A stretch of 64,000 nt of DNA from Campanula takesimana (Eukaryota; Streptophyta; Magnoliopsida; Asterales; Campanulaceae). Shown piece by piece: positions 33,920 to 45,360 of the stretch (the stretch's first letter is position 1; every line of letters starts with the position of its first letter). Below the pieces are notes generated by a model. That model saw nothing but the letters and a program-made list of their open reading frames with translations. It was not told where the DNA came from and did no database searches. A program made the translations under genes and the position numbers. The stretch spans positions 372,001 to 436,000 of the forward strand of contig JAOWBW010000387.1 in assembly GCA_026119855.1 (NCBI GenBank), in the 5' to 3' direction.

Positions 33920-34239
33920 AGATCGTCCTTCTTTTCTTTCCTGGATTACGGAGTGTTTGCCAAGAAACGAGGTTGAGTTCGATAAGGAAACTGCTGAAAA
34001 ACCCGTCTGTCAAGGGGGATGTCTCGTACGAGATATTAGATATCTCGTACGAGGCATCTTGTGCTGGAATCACAATTTTGCCCTCTGCTTAAGTTTTGAT
34101 GTTCATTTCGGCCCCTAACTAACGGAGTTAGTCAGAAACTTAACAAGACATGTAAAACTTAACGAGTTTTGACCCAAATCAAAGACGAGACACAGAAGTA
34201 GTGTAATTATGAATGTATGTTCAAAATGGGGTGTCTACA
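33920..34239 (-). repeat. Element B 5' LTR, proximal part
   Basis: Starts TGTAGACACCCC on the minus strand at 34239. It carries a CGTACGAG word pair at 34020-34060, about 190 bp upstream of the TATA-like box at 21749-21760 once element C is removed. Confidence 0.75.
34020..34060. repeat. CGTACGAG palindromic word pair in LTR B
   Basis: TGTCTCGTACGAGATA and ATCTCGTACGAGGCATC have GTAC cores 21 bp apart. Confidence 0.8.
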
Positions 34240-34244
34240 GGATT

Positions 34245-35407
34245 GTAAATTGCATATTTATAAAGCACGACTAATTGAATAAAGTTAATTCATAATATCG
34301 ATTATGATGAAACTTTGTCACCGATAGTCAAGCTTAAGGATATTAGAATTCTAATTGTCATGGCCTCATATTGCGAATATGAAATATGACAAATGGATGT
34401 CAAAACAACATTCCTTAGCAGGAACATACTTTAGGATATGTTTGATACAACTTAAAAGTTTTGTTAATCCTTAAAATCCTAATAAAATATGCAAGTTGCA
34501 GAAATCCATGAGATGGATTGAAGCAAACTTCTTGGAATGGATTTTTCATTTTGATATAGTATTCAAAGTGTTTGAGTTCATCAAAGATGAGACTTGTGAT
34601 TACAATAAATTTAGTGGGAGCGTAACATAATTCCTAGTCTAATATATGTGGTTGACATATAATTCATTTTGAAAGAGTTTCTCAATGAAAGACTTGGACA
34701 AAGCCACATATATCCTTGGATAGAATTATGGAAATCATTATAAAATGTTTATTGGTTGAAGTCAAAGTACTAATATAGACATGATAGTGAAAAGTTCACT
34801 ATGCAAGACTCTTGAAGAGGTTACTTGAAAAAGTCTAATGGCATTAATCTTGACAAAATTTAGTCTTATTAGAAGACTAGTGAGCAAGAGTACATGATTA
34901 GGATTCCATATGCTTTGGCAATTGGATCCATCATGTAAGCCTTGTCAATGTACTAAGACCGGATATCTCATATACTTGTAGTATGATGAGATGATACCAA
35001 CCACATCCTAGTGAAAGTCACTAGATAAGAAACATCATTATTTACTTTAAAAAAACTAAATGATGAATTCTTATTCTTTGATGGAATATAAGATGATCTT
35101 GTAATGGTTACATAGATGCCTTCTTACTAACCAACAAAGATAAATATCATAGTATAAATACATGTTTATGTTTAATAATGGTGTTAGAAGAGTTCTAATT
35201 ACACTATTAATATTCTACAAAAGGTTGAGTATCTAGTGGCATATGGGATACAACTAGAAAATTGTTTGGATCAAGAGACTAATTAGTAAACTATAAATCA
35301 TTTCTAGTGTCACTAATTCAATGGACCTTCATTGTAATAATAATAGTTATTACACAAGCCGAGGGGCTAATTATCTTATCTAAACACATACTCATACATT
35401 TCTATAT
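34245..35407 (+). pseudogene. Copia-F pol fragment (RT to RNase H), degenerate
   Basis: Translation shows decayed Copia reverse transcriptase: an ATG GAT GTC AAA stretch giving MDVKTTFL near 34394, a decayed YVDDI box near 34650, and CTRPDIS near 34957. Many stops are present. 34878-35407 is repeated in inverted orientation at 37605-38134. The fragment ends next to the FAR1 segment, with a 15-bp filler between. Confidence 0.8.
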
Positions 35408-35422
35408 CATTTCTAGTGTCAC

Positions 35423-36049
35423 GAAATTGAATATCCATCTCCAGTTGAACAAGTTGACATGACAAGAAGGAAATCAAAGAGAAAGAGAGCTTCTATCAAA
35501 AGGACTGGTTATAAGGCCCTTATGAGGGTAAAATTATTGAGAAAAGAAGATATGTACATTGTTATGCATCATGATATAGAGCATAACTATGAGATGTCGA
35601 GGATAAATTGGAAACACCTAAAGCGTAATGAAAGGTCAATATCAGTTGAAAAAGGTAAAATGATTGAGCAATTGGAAGAGGCTAGAATAAAACCAACAGA
35701 TGGATATAGTATTTTGGTAACAGAAGCTGGTGGGGAGGAATATGTAGGACATACAAGAAGAGATCACATAAACTTTGTTCAGAAGCTTAGAATGGAAAAA
35801 ATAGAAAATGGAGATGCTCAGTATATAGTTGATCGACTTCAGGAGATTTACCAAGAAGATCCAGGATTGTTTTTTAAAATTAAATTTGATGATGGAGGAC
35901 TTGGAGCAATATTTTGGACAGATGATATGATGAAGGAAGACTACAAGTTGTATGGGGATGTTGTTATATTTGATACAACATATACTACAAATAGATACAA
36001 TTTGATTTGTGCCCCAATAGTTAGCATTAATAACCATTGGATCAGTGTG
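35423..36049 (+). pseudogene. FAR1/FRS-type (MULE transposase-like) middle segment
   Basis: FAR1/FRS proteins are plant transcription factors derived from Mutator-like transposases. The reading frame includes an alanine-poor basic stretch (MTRRKSKRKRA), QYIVDRLQEIYQEDPGLFFK, GAIFWTDDMMKEDYKLYGDV, and the transposase-core start VIFDTTYTTNRYNLICAP, with the catalytic-type D of FDTTY. Typical FRS proteins continue several hundred residues further; here a Copia LTR begins at 36050 and ends the gene. The first 36 bp (35423-35458) also occur, inverted, at 38135-38170, where the N-terminal part of the gene lies. Confidence 0.8.
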
Positions 36050-37438
36050 TGTTGGGTTTTGATGTATCATACGCAGCAAAATAATAACATGTAATCAAAC
36101 ACCCATGAGCCCGGATCCGTCCATGTTGATTAAATTAAATACAAGATAAAAGAATACAACACTTGAAGATTGCATCCATGAACACAGACTTTAAGGTGCT
36201 AAAGCAAACACCCACTATCGGTATCCACACGTCGAACGGACTCAAGAACATATTCTTGATTGATTGCTAGTCCAAGGCTTGATGATGAAGAAACGCTTTC
36301 TTCATAGGATTTTTTTCTCTTCATTGATTATTGTATTTCGATGATTCTAAATCTCAAAATAAATAATCATATCTCTCTATGTTTTATTGTTTCTCAAACA
36401 ATTGTTATTGATTTCTAAAATCAACCATTGAAGCTGTCAATCCCGGCTGCACATATTTATATGAGGGTTTAACCTAATATCATTTGGGCTCAGGATCCTT
36501 GTCAGACAAGAAGACTGAAAAATCTAGTCTGGGCCAGGATAAGTAGCTGTATGGCTCTATTGGACCGTAATCCTCCTATAGATCCGTACAAAAACATTTT
36601 TTCAGTTCCCAAATTTTTTAGCCTTTTCAATCTGTTCTATTGTGTATGACCCAATAGTAGTATATAAAGTTGGCAACGAGTTCGAACCATTCAGAACCCG
36701 TAAGTCATAAGCGGACTCTAGCAAACCATTATGACTACCCAATTAGTATAACTTTAAAAGTCCAAAGTCACCTTATAGAACATATCACAATACCTTTGTC
36801 ACGTGATATCATATTGGACATAGGTCATGGTTCAAGTCAACTTATGTTGTCCAATGCTTTCTCGATCTTGAGTAGAGTGATATGAGAAAATAATATTGAA
36901 CACATCAATTCATTTGGGCATGGCCATGAACTATCATCAATCGCACGCATCGAGTGGCCAAGCAGATATCTCTCTTGAGAGAGGGACAAATCCAATCTTG
37001 ACTTATCATTCTTCCCTACAAGAATCTGATTATGCCAATCGCAGCCGTTATAACTACACGGTTAAAGGTAGCATTTGACTAAGTCAAACATAACGTTCAT
37101 TATGTGGAAGACCAAGATAATCGCAGGTCTAAGGAATAAAATGGTATGACTGTTATGAGATTTAATTATGACATTTGACCATGACATAAATCTCATAATG
37201 GGTCTATCCAGTACCTTATTCTCCAACAAGTACCCACAAGTTTAATGCGCATCCTATGAACCATAATCATCATATGATTATCCATTAAACTCATGCTAGC
37301 TCTTCATAAGTGCTAGAGACAATGATTATTATACGAAACATTCAAAAGATACAATAATCGGGTTTGTTATCTCTATAACAGCGAAGTTATGATGAACGTG
37401 AAGGCCTTTTTCAAGGGCCTAGGGCATAATATCCAACA
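36050..37438 (-). repeat. Copia-F 3' LTR (1389 bp)
   Basis: It runs TGTTGGG..ATCCAACA in plus reading. A minus-strand polypurine tract (CAAGTGGGAGAT) directly follows at 37439, so it is a 3' LTR in minus orientation. A minus-strand TATA-like sequence (CATATAAATATG) is at about 36453-36463. GTATGG/CCGTA/CCGTAC words lie upstream of it at 36549-36590, 18-19 bp apart. It shares TCATGG and GGTACTTG..CCAGTACC segments with the Copia-52 LTR, so the families are related. Confidence 0.85.
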
Positions 37439-38134
37439 ATCTCCCACTTGCACTAGGCCCAATTAACGCGTATCCAATACACATTGAGCTAGTTATGATC
37501 TCCATCATTATTGCAAGCGACCTTATATAAGATGATTATAGTTGTTATCATCATTTGGTATTTTGCGTATTTTGACATCTCCCATCTTGACGATTTCTCG
37601 AATAATATAGAAATGTATGAGTATGTGTTTAGATAAGATAATTAGCCCCTCGGCTTGTGTAATAACTATTATTATTACAATGAAGGTCCATTGAATTAGT
37701 GACACTAGAAATGATTTATAGTTTACTAATTAGTCTCTTGATCCAAACAATTTTCTAGTTGTATCCCATATGCCACTAGATACTCAACCTTTTGTAGAAT
37801 ATTAATAGTGTAATTAGAACTCTTCTAACACCATTATTAAACATAAACATGTATTTATACTATGATATTTATCTTTGTTGGTTAGTAAGAAGGCATCTAT
37901 GTAACCATTACAAGATCATCTTATATTCCATCAAAGAATAAGAATTCATCATTTAGTTTTTTTAAAGTAAATAATGATGTTTCTTATCTAGTGACTTTCA
38001 CTAGGATGTGGTTGGTATCATCTCATCATACTACAAGTATATGAGATATCCGGTCTTAGTACATTAACAAGGCTTACATGATGGATCCAATTGCCAAAGC
38101 ATATGGAATCCTAATCATGTACTCTTGCTCACTA
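37439..38134 (-). pseudogene. Copia-F 3' internal end, inverted copy
   Basis: Minus-strand translation gives the Copia tail (IREIVKMGDVKIRKIPNDDN) before the polypurine tract. 37605-38134 is the inverted partner of 34878-35407 with very few differences. No second LTR is present. Confidence 0.8.
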
Positions 38135-38430
38135 GTCAACTTGTTCAACTGGAGATGGATATTCAATTTCATTGACATCTACTGCTTATAGAACAGTAAT
38201 ATTAAGTTCTAGACATGATTTGATATGTCCTTCACATGAGCACGTGAAATATATGTCTAATACCTTTTTAGTTTTCTTTGATACACGTATTTTTGTCATC
38301 TTAACGTTAAATCCCAATTCATTTTCATGAAGTTTGTATAATTCCTGCCATATATTTCCTTTTTCTCCCAACAAAGAGCCATTTATATCAATTTCAGGGT
38401 TATTAGTTACTGCGTACATAAAACTATAAT
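38135..38430 (-). pseudogene. FAR1/FRS-type N-terminal DNA-binding segment
   Basis: Minus strand encodes an N-terminal FAR1 zinc-finger-like domain: WQELYKLHENELGFNVKMTK, RVSKKTKKVLDIYFTCSCEG. A plausible acceptor (TTATAG) lies just upstream, near 38430. The exon runs to the 36-bp sequence ending GTTGAC at 38135, which is shared with 35423-35458 on the plus strand. The gene is thus split into opposite strands. Confidence 0.75.
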
Positions 38431-38563
38431 GAGAACAATTTTGTAACCAATTATAATAAGTGTGGAAATGAACAAGTTAAGAAAATTGAGAAAATGAACC
38501 TCTTTGTAGATCAGTTTCATGATGTGATTCTGTAGACTGATTGTTTTGGGACTGACATTTTTT

Positions 38564-40683
38564 TTGTCGCGACCCCGGACCCCGCGGGCCCCGGGACTGC
38601 GATCTGGACGTCGACTCTAACAATAAACTCCAAAATACCGAAGTTAAAAATTTCATTTAATACCAAAAGGTGATAATTCAAAGTTTTACAAAACCGAGTT
38701 TGACAAAACCCAATTACAACTATCACAAACTTCCACAAGTTTATGCTCAATAAAATACAAATATAAAATTCTTAACGACGTCATTGTTCGGTACAAATAC
38801 CCCAAAAGGTTACACATTTATATAATGTAAACCAACCTATACAACTTTCCCCAAAAGAATGTTTCCACACTCGACGTCCTCTTTCTCGTGATCAGCGAGA
38901 CTATTCCTTAGCACCTGGGGGGGGGTTAAGGAAAAACAAAGATAAAAGAAAGGGGGTGAGATAAATCTCAATAAGTTACTAATGCAACTATATGACATGC
39001 TATGATGCAATATACAATAAGCAATAATAAGTATCACATAGCACATAGCATTTATCACATACAGATAGCAGCGGAAATAAACACATAACAAAGGATATAG
39101 CCAAGGTTTTCCAAACCGGAACATCCAAATAAAGGATCGCTGCGCAGCTTCAATAATCAACAATCATCATCTTCGTAATAGCATGAAAGCCGAAGAGAAA
39201 ACCCCGGTACCGGAACTAATAACCATAAAAGAAGTGTCACAAGGGACGGGAGACATGCCACAAAGTCATGCTCCAAGAAATAGCTAAAATGCACACAAAG
39301 GAGCTAGCTCTTCTCACATCCAAGGCCAATCTGGAGGAGGGTAATAATGGGGCAAAACAATGGTCAACATCACAATGGACTTGGCCGTGCCATCATAATG
39401 TTTCGCATCGTCCAAACACACACAAAATACCAGCTGGACTTTCACGTAAAGGCTAAGTAATAAAATACTAGCACGATAAACAACAAAGGATTCCAAAGTA
39501 GGGAATCAAGCCAAATAATCACCAAGAAGATGACATGAACCAACAATACATAATAAAGGTGCTTCGAAGTCCAAAATAACAATCAATGAATTTCAAGCAC
39601 AAACTTGATCACAAAGGACCCAATTCTATCGCTAAAGTGTACTACAATGATCACTAGGGTCAACTAGGAGGACACCCAAGAATTGGATCACAACGCATTC
39701 TTTAGTCACACAATTTAACAAAATGTGCATTTTTCAGAGACCTGTGCGGCCGCCCACGATGGGTTGTGCGATCGCCCAAAGTGCCTCAAAACAAGAACAA
39801 AAACTCTCAGAAAGATGCGCGGCCGCCCAGGAAGTTTTGTGCGGTCGCCCAACATGCCGGAATCGCCAGAAATCGGGAAGAACAACATGGGTTCTTCCAT
39901 TTTCAACCCAAAACACAAAACACCCAAAATCCAACACTCCCAACAAGATTTCTAAGGTACCCAAACATTATTTAAACAAAGAGGGGACCTTAACAACACC
40001 CTTAATCGACCAAACCCAAGATTAAATCAAGGTATTCATCAATTCACCATTTTCAACCAAAAACTCCATAAATTCCAAACAAATTGCAAACTCAACCAAA
40101 CTTCAAATATAACACATTAATCATCATATAAACATGATATGAACATTTTAGCATTTAAATGGGGGAAAAGTAACTTACTTGAATTTTCTCAAAGTTGATG
40201 GATTTCAAATCTTTTTGAGTCTACGCGATCCTAGCGACGATCTAAACACGTTTCACGTTTTAAGAAATGAGAGAAGATGAGATGAAGAAGGAGAAAATGA
40301 AGAGAGAAGAAGGAGAAGAAAACTTACCCAAATAGCTTGGAGAGAGAGAGAGATTTTGTCTGGGAAATGAGGTGAGGGTGGAGTGTATGAGGGAGAAGGG
40401 AAGGAGTAGGGAGGGAGTAGGGGTTCATTTTAAAAACTTACACTTAGGCCCCCTCTCTCACACTACACACACACAATACTACACTCCCTACTACCAATTA
40501 AGACCCAACACTTCTACACTAGCCCAAATAACTCAAGTAAAATGCTAGGCATAAATATTATAACACATAAGTTGCACACATAATTATTTAAATAAATAAT
40601 AATTTAAATAAATAAATAAGCAAATAATTAAATAAAATCATTTAATTACTAATAAAATAGAGCCTATATTTCGGGTCGTGACA
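38564..40683 (-). mobile_element. Tekay-type solo LTR with TSD TTTTT
   Basis: A single 2120-bp LTR, TGTCGCGACC..GGGTCGTGACA, flanked by TTTTT at 38559-38563 and 40684-40688. It is homologous to the Gypsy-1 LTRs over most of its length, but its GC cassette has a different word type. It lies in an intron-like part of the FAR1-type gene. Confidence 0.93.
39744..39851. repeat. Four-word GC cassette in the Tekay solo LTR
   Basis: Words GTGCGGCCGCCCA, GTGCGATCGCCCA, GCGCGGCCGCCCA and GTGCGGTCGCCCA start at 39744, 39766, 39817 and 39839. Spacings are 22, 51 and 22 bp. Confidence 0.95.
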
Positions 40684-40688
40684 TTTTT

Positions 40689-42520
40689 GGCCTTAAACAA
40701 TTGATAATTTCTTCATCAGTCTCTATCACAATCAGTTAATAGAAGTAAGAAAGTGAGAATAATATAAAGTTGTATGGTAAAACAAACACCTTCTATATAT
40801 CAAAGTAAAGACTTATGGACATTTATTAAAAGTTAAATTATAACCAAGGCCATGGCCAAGGGCATGTTTTAATTCCCCTGCATACACACACCAATTACTT
40901 CTATATATCAAATGTAAAACTTATTGTATATCAAAATATATGTTTTTCTGCAAGTTGAAATTTATTCATTAAACTTAAAATTTTCAAACATAAACATACT
41001 TAATTGCATACTCATATAATTAAAATTAACCAAAACCAACATATTCTGCTACTTCAAAAAATAAAATAAAAAATAGATAGGCAGAAGTAGTCCCATGATC
41101 AAAAGCATGTTCAAGGAGTTTGTACCAAGTCCATCTTTGTACTGGGAGACTCCTAGGGTGACAAAAAAGGTACTGGAGTTGATTCCTTCTATTGAACAAA
41201 GGAAAACGACCACGTATTATGGGTTGCTTGTGCCGTGCAATTTGTTGAGCGGGTGTTAACTCTTCATAAGGCACTTTATCTGCAAATTTAAATTGATGAG
41301 ATTTTATGTGATTTTTGGTGATGATGAAGGAATGAAGTTCTAAGGTACTTCTATTTATACTGATGAATGTATGGTTGAAATAGTTGAGATAGTGATAAGA
41401 CTGTTCCATATTTAATGTTAGAGTATGACTTTGAAAAAGAAGTCAAATTTGAGAAGAAAAAGGAAAGTAATTAAATCCTTTTGGGATTTAATTAAGGACT
41501 CCTTTTGTCTTCTAGTTTAGGTCTCTAGCTATAAATACTAGCCATAAACTAGTATTTTTTTGCGCGTGATTCAATGACATAGAGAGAGAGATCAATAATT
41601 CTAGATCTAGGGTTTTGCATAGCTAGGAATTTTGTGATCAAAATTCATGCAAACATAGATTAGTGTGATCATCTTCTTGTAATTGTTTCTCCGACATAAT
41701 AATATCTATTTCCTTTTGCCCGTGGACGTAGCCAATAGGTTGTTGGTGAACCACGTAAAATCTGTGTTCTTACTTGTTGATTTGCGTTCATTTTATCTAC
41801 TATCTCTTGGGTCTGATTTACTAACATTTAAGTCTGACAGTGAATAGTGGTTTTGGTTGATATACATTTAACATATTCAATGAAAATGCTGAAACTTATT
41901 TATTGCATATACATTTAACGTATTTAATGAAAAGTCTGAAAACTGGTTTTTGTTGAATGTTCATTTAACCTTTTAGATGAAAAGGCTGAAACTTATTTAT
42001 TGCAGTTTTTATTAAAGCTAATACGTGACATATATGCGTCTCTGTATATTAATTCATAACCCAAGACATGACCTTGAAGTTTAAATAAATAGTTCTTTGT
42101 ATCAAATTAGAATTATCTGTGTATCAATATATGCGCATCTGTATATTAATTTATAATGAAAGCTATGGTCAAGGCCATGGCCTTGTAGTTTGAAGAAATA
42201 GCTTTTGTATATCAATATATGTGTGTTTGTGCATATATTAAAGGCCTTCTGTATATGAATATTAAATCTTTTGTAGGTACTTAGTTAATCACTTTGAACA
42301 AGTTTAAGTTCAATATATCAAGCTTCTGTGCATATATTAAAGCTTTCTGTTTGTGAATATTAAATCTTCTAAAGGTTAATTATCTACTTAATCAATTTGA
42401 ATGGGTTTAAAGAACTTATTTACATTTGTATGAATTTAATGTGTTTTGAATGTATTTATGCAGTCAAACTGTCATTCCCAACCACAACCACAATTAAATA
42501 CTAAGTACTTGAGAACAAAC
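40689..42520 (-). other. Intron-like region of the FAR1-type gene
   Basis: AT-rich, no supported exon. It contains an ORF of 127 codons (41026-41409, minus) with no recognised domain and a Copia solo LTR. The palindrome AAGGCCATGGCC occurs at about 40856 and, inverted, at about 42169. CTTTCTGT and ATATCAATATATG words recur. Confidence 0.5.
41416..41826 (+). mobile_element. Copia solo LTR (411 bp) with TSD TTTAA
   Basis: TGTTAGAGTA..CTAACA, flanked by TTTAA at 41411-41415 and 41827-41831. A TATA box (CTATAAATAC) is at about 41529. The R/U5-like signature CCGTGGACGTAGCC followed by GGTGAACCACGTAAA is typical of Copia LTRs. Confidence 0.92.
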
Positions 42521-42620
42521 CTATTGCAGAAAAATTATTTGATAATCTATGTTGGACGACTGTTGTTGCTTCTTCAAATTCATCACAATGAGTTTGAAAT
42601 TCTTCACTGCTTGCCATTTG
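42521..42620 (-). pseudogene. First coding exon of the FAR1-type gene (inferred)
   Basis: Minus strand has an acceptor TTTGTAG, then ATG at 42617 opening MASSEEFQTHCDEFEEATTV, and a donor ATAG|GTTTGT at 42520. An apparent 5' UTR exon lies at about 42716-42840, ending AAG|GTATTAC. The acidic short first exon fits FRS genes. Linkage to the FAR1 domain 4 kb away is inference. Confidence 0.45.
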
Positions 42621-42988
42621 CTACAAATTTATAGACAATCAATTAAGTTAGTACTTTTTATTGTTGAATAATAAATAAAAAAAATTGATTATGGTGATAT
42701 GTTAATATGTAATACCTTAATAGTTGAATTCTGATGAGTTCGATGGCAGATTGTTCGATGAAATGAATTGATTTTCGGCAGATTGATGTGATCGTCGTCG
42801 TCGTGTGTATGTTTTTTACTGTGTGTAGAATGAATTAGGTTTCGTGTTTGTTATTACTGGTTTACAAATAACAAGCCAGTGGCCGGTTGCCTACGTAAAC
42901 CAAAACACGTTTTTCCTATTCATTAGGAAAAACGCATTTTACAAGAAACCAACTCAAAATTCAAAGCAATACATGGTCTTGAATTCCG

Positions 42989-43457
42989 TGTTGTGGATAT
43001 GGCCCTCCAACATCCAACACCCAAGCAAATCGCAAGAAAAACCCGGCACCACAAACAAGCACAAGAAATAAGAAACCAAAGCACAAGACAAAACGAACAC
43101 AAGAAATTGTTTACCCAGTTCGTCAATATGTTTGACTACGTCTGGGGGCACTACCAAGCCAGGATCTTGCACTATAATATGTTAAATCTGAGTTACAATG
43201 AGTATGGGGGCGGAACATTGTTTATATAGCAAACCTAGAATAAGACCTAAACCTAAACATAAGAGGAATCCTGAAAATCTGCACTTTCCCGACATTCCAG
43301 GCGCCCGCCTGTATATGCCCAAGCGCCCGCTTACTTGGTTATTCCAGAATCCAGACTTTCTGTCGAGACCGGGCGCCCGCCTGGTAGTTTACCAGGCGCC
43401 CGCTTGGAATCCGCCAGATTTTCTCCCTTTGTTTCCATTAGGATCTCTACTCCAACA
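42989..43457 (-). repeat. Copia D 3' LTR (469 bp)
   Basis: TGTTGTGGAT..CTCCAACA. Minus-strand TATA (GCTATATAAAC) is at 43220-43230. The polypurine tract TAGGTGGGAGAT follows at 43458. The first ~100 bp differ strongly from the 5' LTR; the remaining ~340 bp are almost identical. Confidence 0.93.
43301..43403. repeat. Four-word GC cassette, Copia D 3' LTR
   Basis: GCGCCCGC words start at 43301, 43323, 43373 and 43396, spacings 22, 50 and 23 bp. They lie about 70-180 bp upstream of the TATA box in element sense. Confidence 0.95.
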
Positions 43458-43566
43458 ATCTCCCACCTAGAGATCAACCGCGTATACAAACCCCGTATCC
43501 GTCTTCAACTCATCCTTGGTGTCTTCCTAGTGCTCACCTCGATCATGGTAGTGCCTTCCCGCTCTC

Positions 43567-45345
43567 CTATTCTCCAAGCCCCGTTGAAGCTATCCGCAGC
43601 TTCCACTTATCCCTGCTTGAGAAACCTAGAGCCTTGTCCTCCGATCTACACTCTCCGTTAGATCCACGCAGCAGTTTATCCGGTCCTAGAGTATGTGGTT
43701 CATCTTCAGTGACCCCTTGACCTTGGCCATCATGAACCGTCTCGCTCCCACCCGAGTTTGGAATATCCATGCAAATCACATTCGCATCCCCGCATTCCTT
43801 GAACTCCCGAAGCTCATACTCTCCACCATTATTAGACATCAAGCTTTTAACCTTGAGTCCCCTCCAATTCTTCACCAAGGCCTTCCACTTCTTATACATC
43901 CTGAAAGATTCATCTTTCCCTTCTAAGAAGTAATCCCGGACCTTCCTTGTCGAATCATCAATGAAGGTCATGTAATTTGACACACCAACCCGAGAAGTTA
44001 CCGGAGCCGATCCACACAAATCCGTGTGATCCCCCTTCTCACTCATGTGACCCAATCGACAGTGCCACAATTCCGTATCACCCTTGGCCATCGCCACCGC
44101 GATACTACCCTTGGTGTTTCCCGCCAAATACAGTCTTCCTTCCCTATTACCCCGAGCGACCTCACGATCCTCCTTGGCAATAACCCAGTTCCTGCAGCTA
44201 AAAGTTACCGTGTAACCTTCTTCACCCAGCTGCCCAACTGATATCAGATTCTTTTTCAAACCCGGAATGTGACTGACCCCGTGTAGATGTAAGACGTTCC
44301 CGTCCGATGCTCCTATTCTGACATCCCCCTTCCCCTTGATTTCCAAAGGCTCGCCATCCGCCAGATGGACCTTACCGAAATCACCGGAAGTGTAATTTTC
44401 CATCGCTCCTGCATGCCCGCATGAGTGGAATGATGCCCCCGAATCCAGCACCCATGATTCTAGCGCACTACTAACACTCAGAATCAGTACATCGTCACCT
44501 TCGATTATCACATTCGCCGATTTATCCCCTCGCATGGGACAATCCCTCTTGTAGTGTCCTAACTCCTTACAATGATAGCACTCTACCGATCCTCTGGCAA
44601 CCCTTGGTCTTTCTTTGTTCTCCTCATACTGATCCCCACCCCCGATTACACTTTCCCTTGACCCTGTTCTCCCTTTATTGCTAGAACCCGGTCTTCCCCT
44701 ACTAGTTGTAGCCAAGACCGATTCCGAAGTAGACGGTGTCCCCAACTTCTTTATGCGATTCTCTTCGCCCAAGAGGAAGTCCTTAACATCATCATACTTC
44801 AATTTGTTCTTACCCGCTGAAGCATTTAACGCTGTCACCGTTCCGCTCCAACTTCTTGGTAAGGACGCTAGCAATAAACACGCATGAACCTCGTCACCGA
44901 AAGTAATCTCCAACGCAGTCAATGAGTCTATAATATCCATAAACTCATCGATGTGTTTAGCTATGGATCCTCCCTCTTGCATCTTGAGACTACCCATCTT
45001 GCATATCAAATCAACCTTATTTGCAGCAGATGGAGTTTCAAATCTCTCAGTAAGATAATCCAATAGCTCCTTGGTGGTTTTCGCCTTCCTGGTAGTCTTC
45101 GCGATCCACTTTGACAAAGTAGATCGAACTACCCCTAAGGCTTTCCGATCCATGAGATCCCAGTCTTCCTGCTTTTCTTTTTCCGGTTTGACTCCTGTTA
45201 GAGGCTTATAGAGATCCTTATTATACAAGAGATCCTCTATTTGCATCCTCCAATATCCATAGTCAGAACCATCGAATTTCTCAATTGCTTGTTTATCCTT
45301 GCCCATTCTTGATTGCTTGATAAACCCCTTTGATCGTCCAACCAA
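43567..45345 (-). CDS. Copia D Gag-protease with partial integrase, RT absent (592 aa)
   Basis: The start is 15 bp past the primer site (the better ATG opens MGKDKQAIEKFDGSDY, 13 codons in). Gag of the UBN2/DUF4219 type spans about residues 15-230 (YGYWRMQIEDLLYNKDLYKP, LLASLPRSW). A CCHC knuckle CYHCKELGHYKRDC is at about 258. The protease motif WVLDSGASFHSC is at about 297. The pre-integrase motif LWHCRLGHMSEKGD is near 425, directly followed by an internal deletion joining DLCGSAPV..SNYMTFIDDSTRKV and SNNGGEY of the integrase core. The last ~70 residues are frame-shifted and unrecognised. The long open frame suggests recent activity or selection for Gag and protease. Confidence 0.9.
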   Translation of the reverse strand: MVGRSKGFIKQSRMGKDKQAIEKFDGSDYGYWRMQIEDLLYNKDLYKPLTGVKPEKEKQEDWDLMDRKALGVVRSTLSKWIAKTTRKAKTTKELLDYLTERFETPSAANKVDLICKMGSLKMQEGGSIAKHIDEFMDIIDSLTALEITFGDEVHACLLLASLPRSWSGTVTALNASAGKNKLKYDDVKDFLLGEENRIKKLGTPSTSESVLATTSRGRPGSSNKGRTGSRESVIGGGDQYEENKERPRVARGSVECYHCKELGHYKRDCPMRGDKSANVIIEGDDVLILSVSSALESWVLDSGASFHSCGHAGAMENYTSGDFGKVHLADGEPLEIKGKGDVRIGASDGNVLHLHGVSHIPGLKKNLISVGQLGEEGYTVTFSCRNWVIAKEDREVARGNREGRLYLAGNTKGSIAVAMAKGDTELWHCRLGHMSEKGDHTDLCGSAPVTSRVGVSNYMTFIDDSTRKVRDYFLEGKDESFRMYKKWKALVKNWRGLKVKSLMSNNGGEYELREFKECGDANVICMDIPNSGGSETVHDGQGQGVTEDEPHTLGPDKLLRGSNGECRSEDKALGFSSRDKWKLRIASTGLGE

Positions 45346-45346
45346 A

Positions 45347-45358
45347 GCTCTGATACCA
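45347..45358 (-). other. Primer-binding site of Copia D
   Basis: Minus strand TGGTATCAGAGC (initiator-Met tRNA type), two bases from the 5' LTR. Confidence 0.95.
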
Positions 45359-45360
45359 GT

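Larger units (their letters stand above)
19363..34239 (-). mobile_element. Element B: 5' end of a Tat/Ogre-like element, split by element C
   Basis: Read on the minus strand, the LTR begins TGTAGACACCCC at 34239, runs to 33920, resumes at 21846 and ends CTCACA at 21138. It is followed by the primer-binding site, a 1.4-kb leader and a gag start at 19725. The body is cut at 19362 by the tip of a Copia LTR, so only the first part is present. Element C occupies 21847-33914 within the LTR. Confidence 0.8.

Noticed and set aside
35642..36079. Minus-strand ORF over the FAR1 segment
   Set aside because: Antisense shadow of the FAR1/FRS reading frame.
41026..41409. 127-codon ORF in the FAR1-type intron
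   Set aside because: No recognised domain, AT-rich C-terminal tail, and no splice or promoter support. Kept only as a note.
43198..43661. Proline/arginine-rich plus-strand ORFs in the Copia D LTR, repeated at 45550-45873
   Set aside because: They arise from the GC cassette and LTR; the same ORF appears in both LTRs and is opposite to the element's sense.
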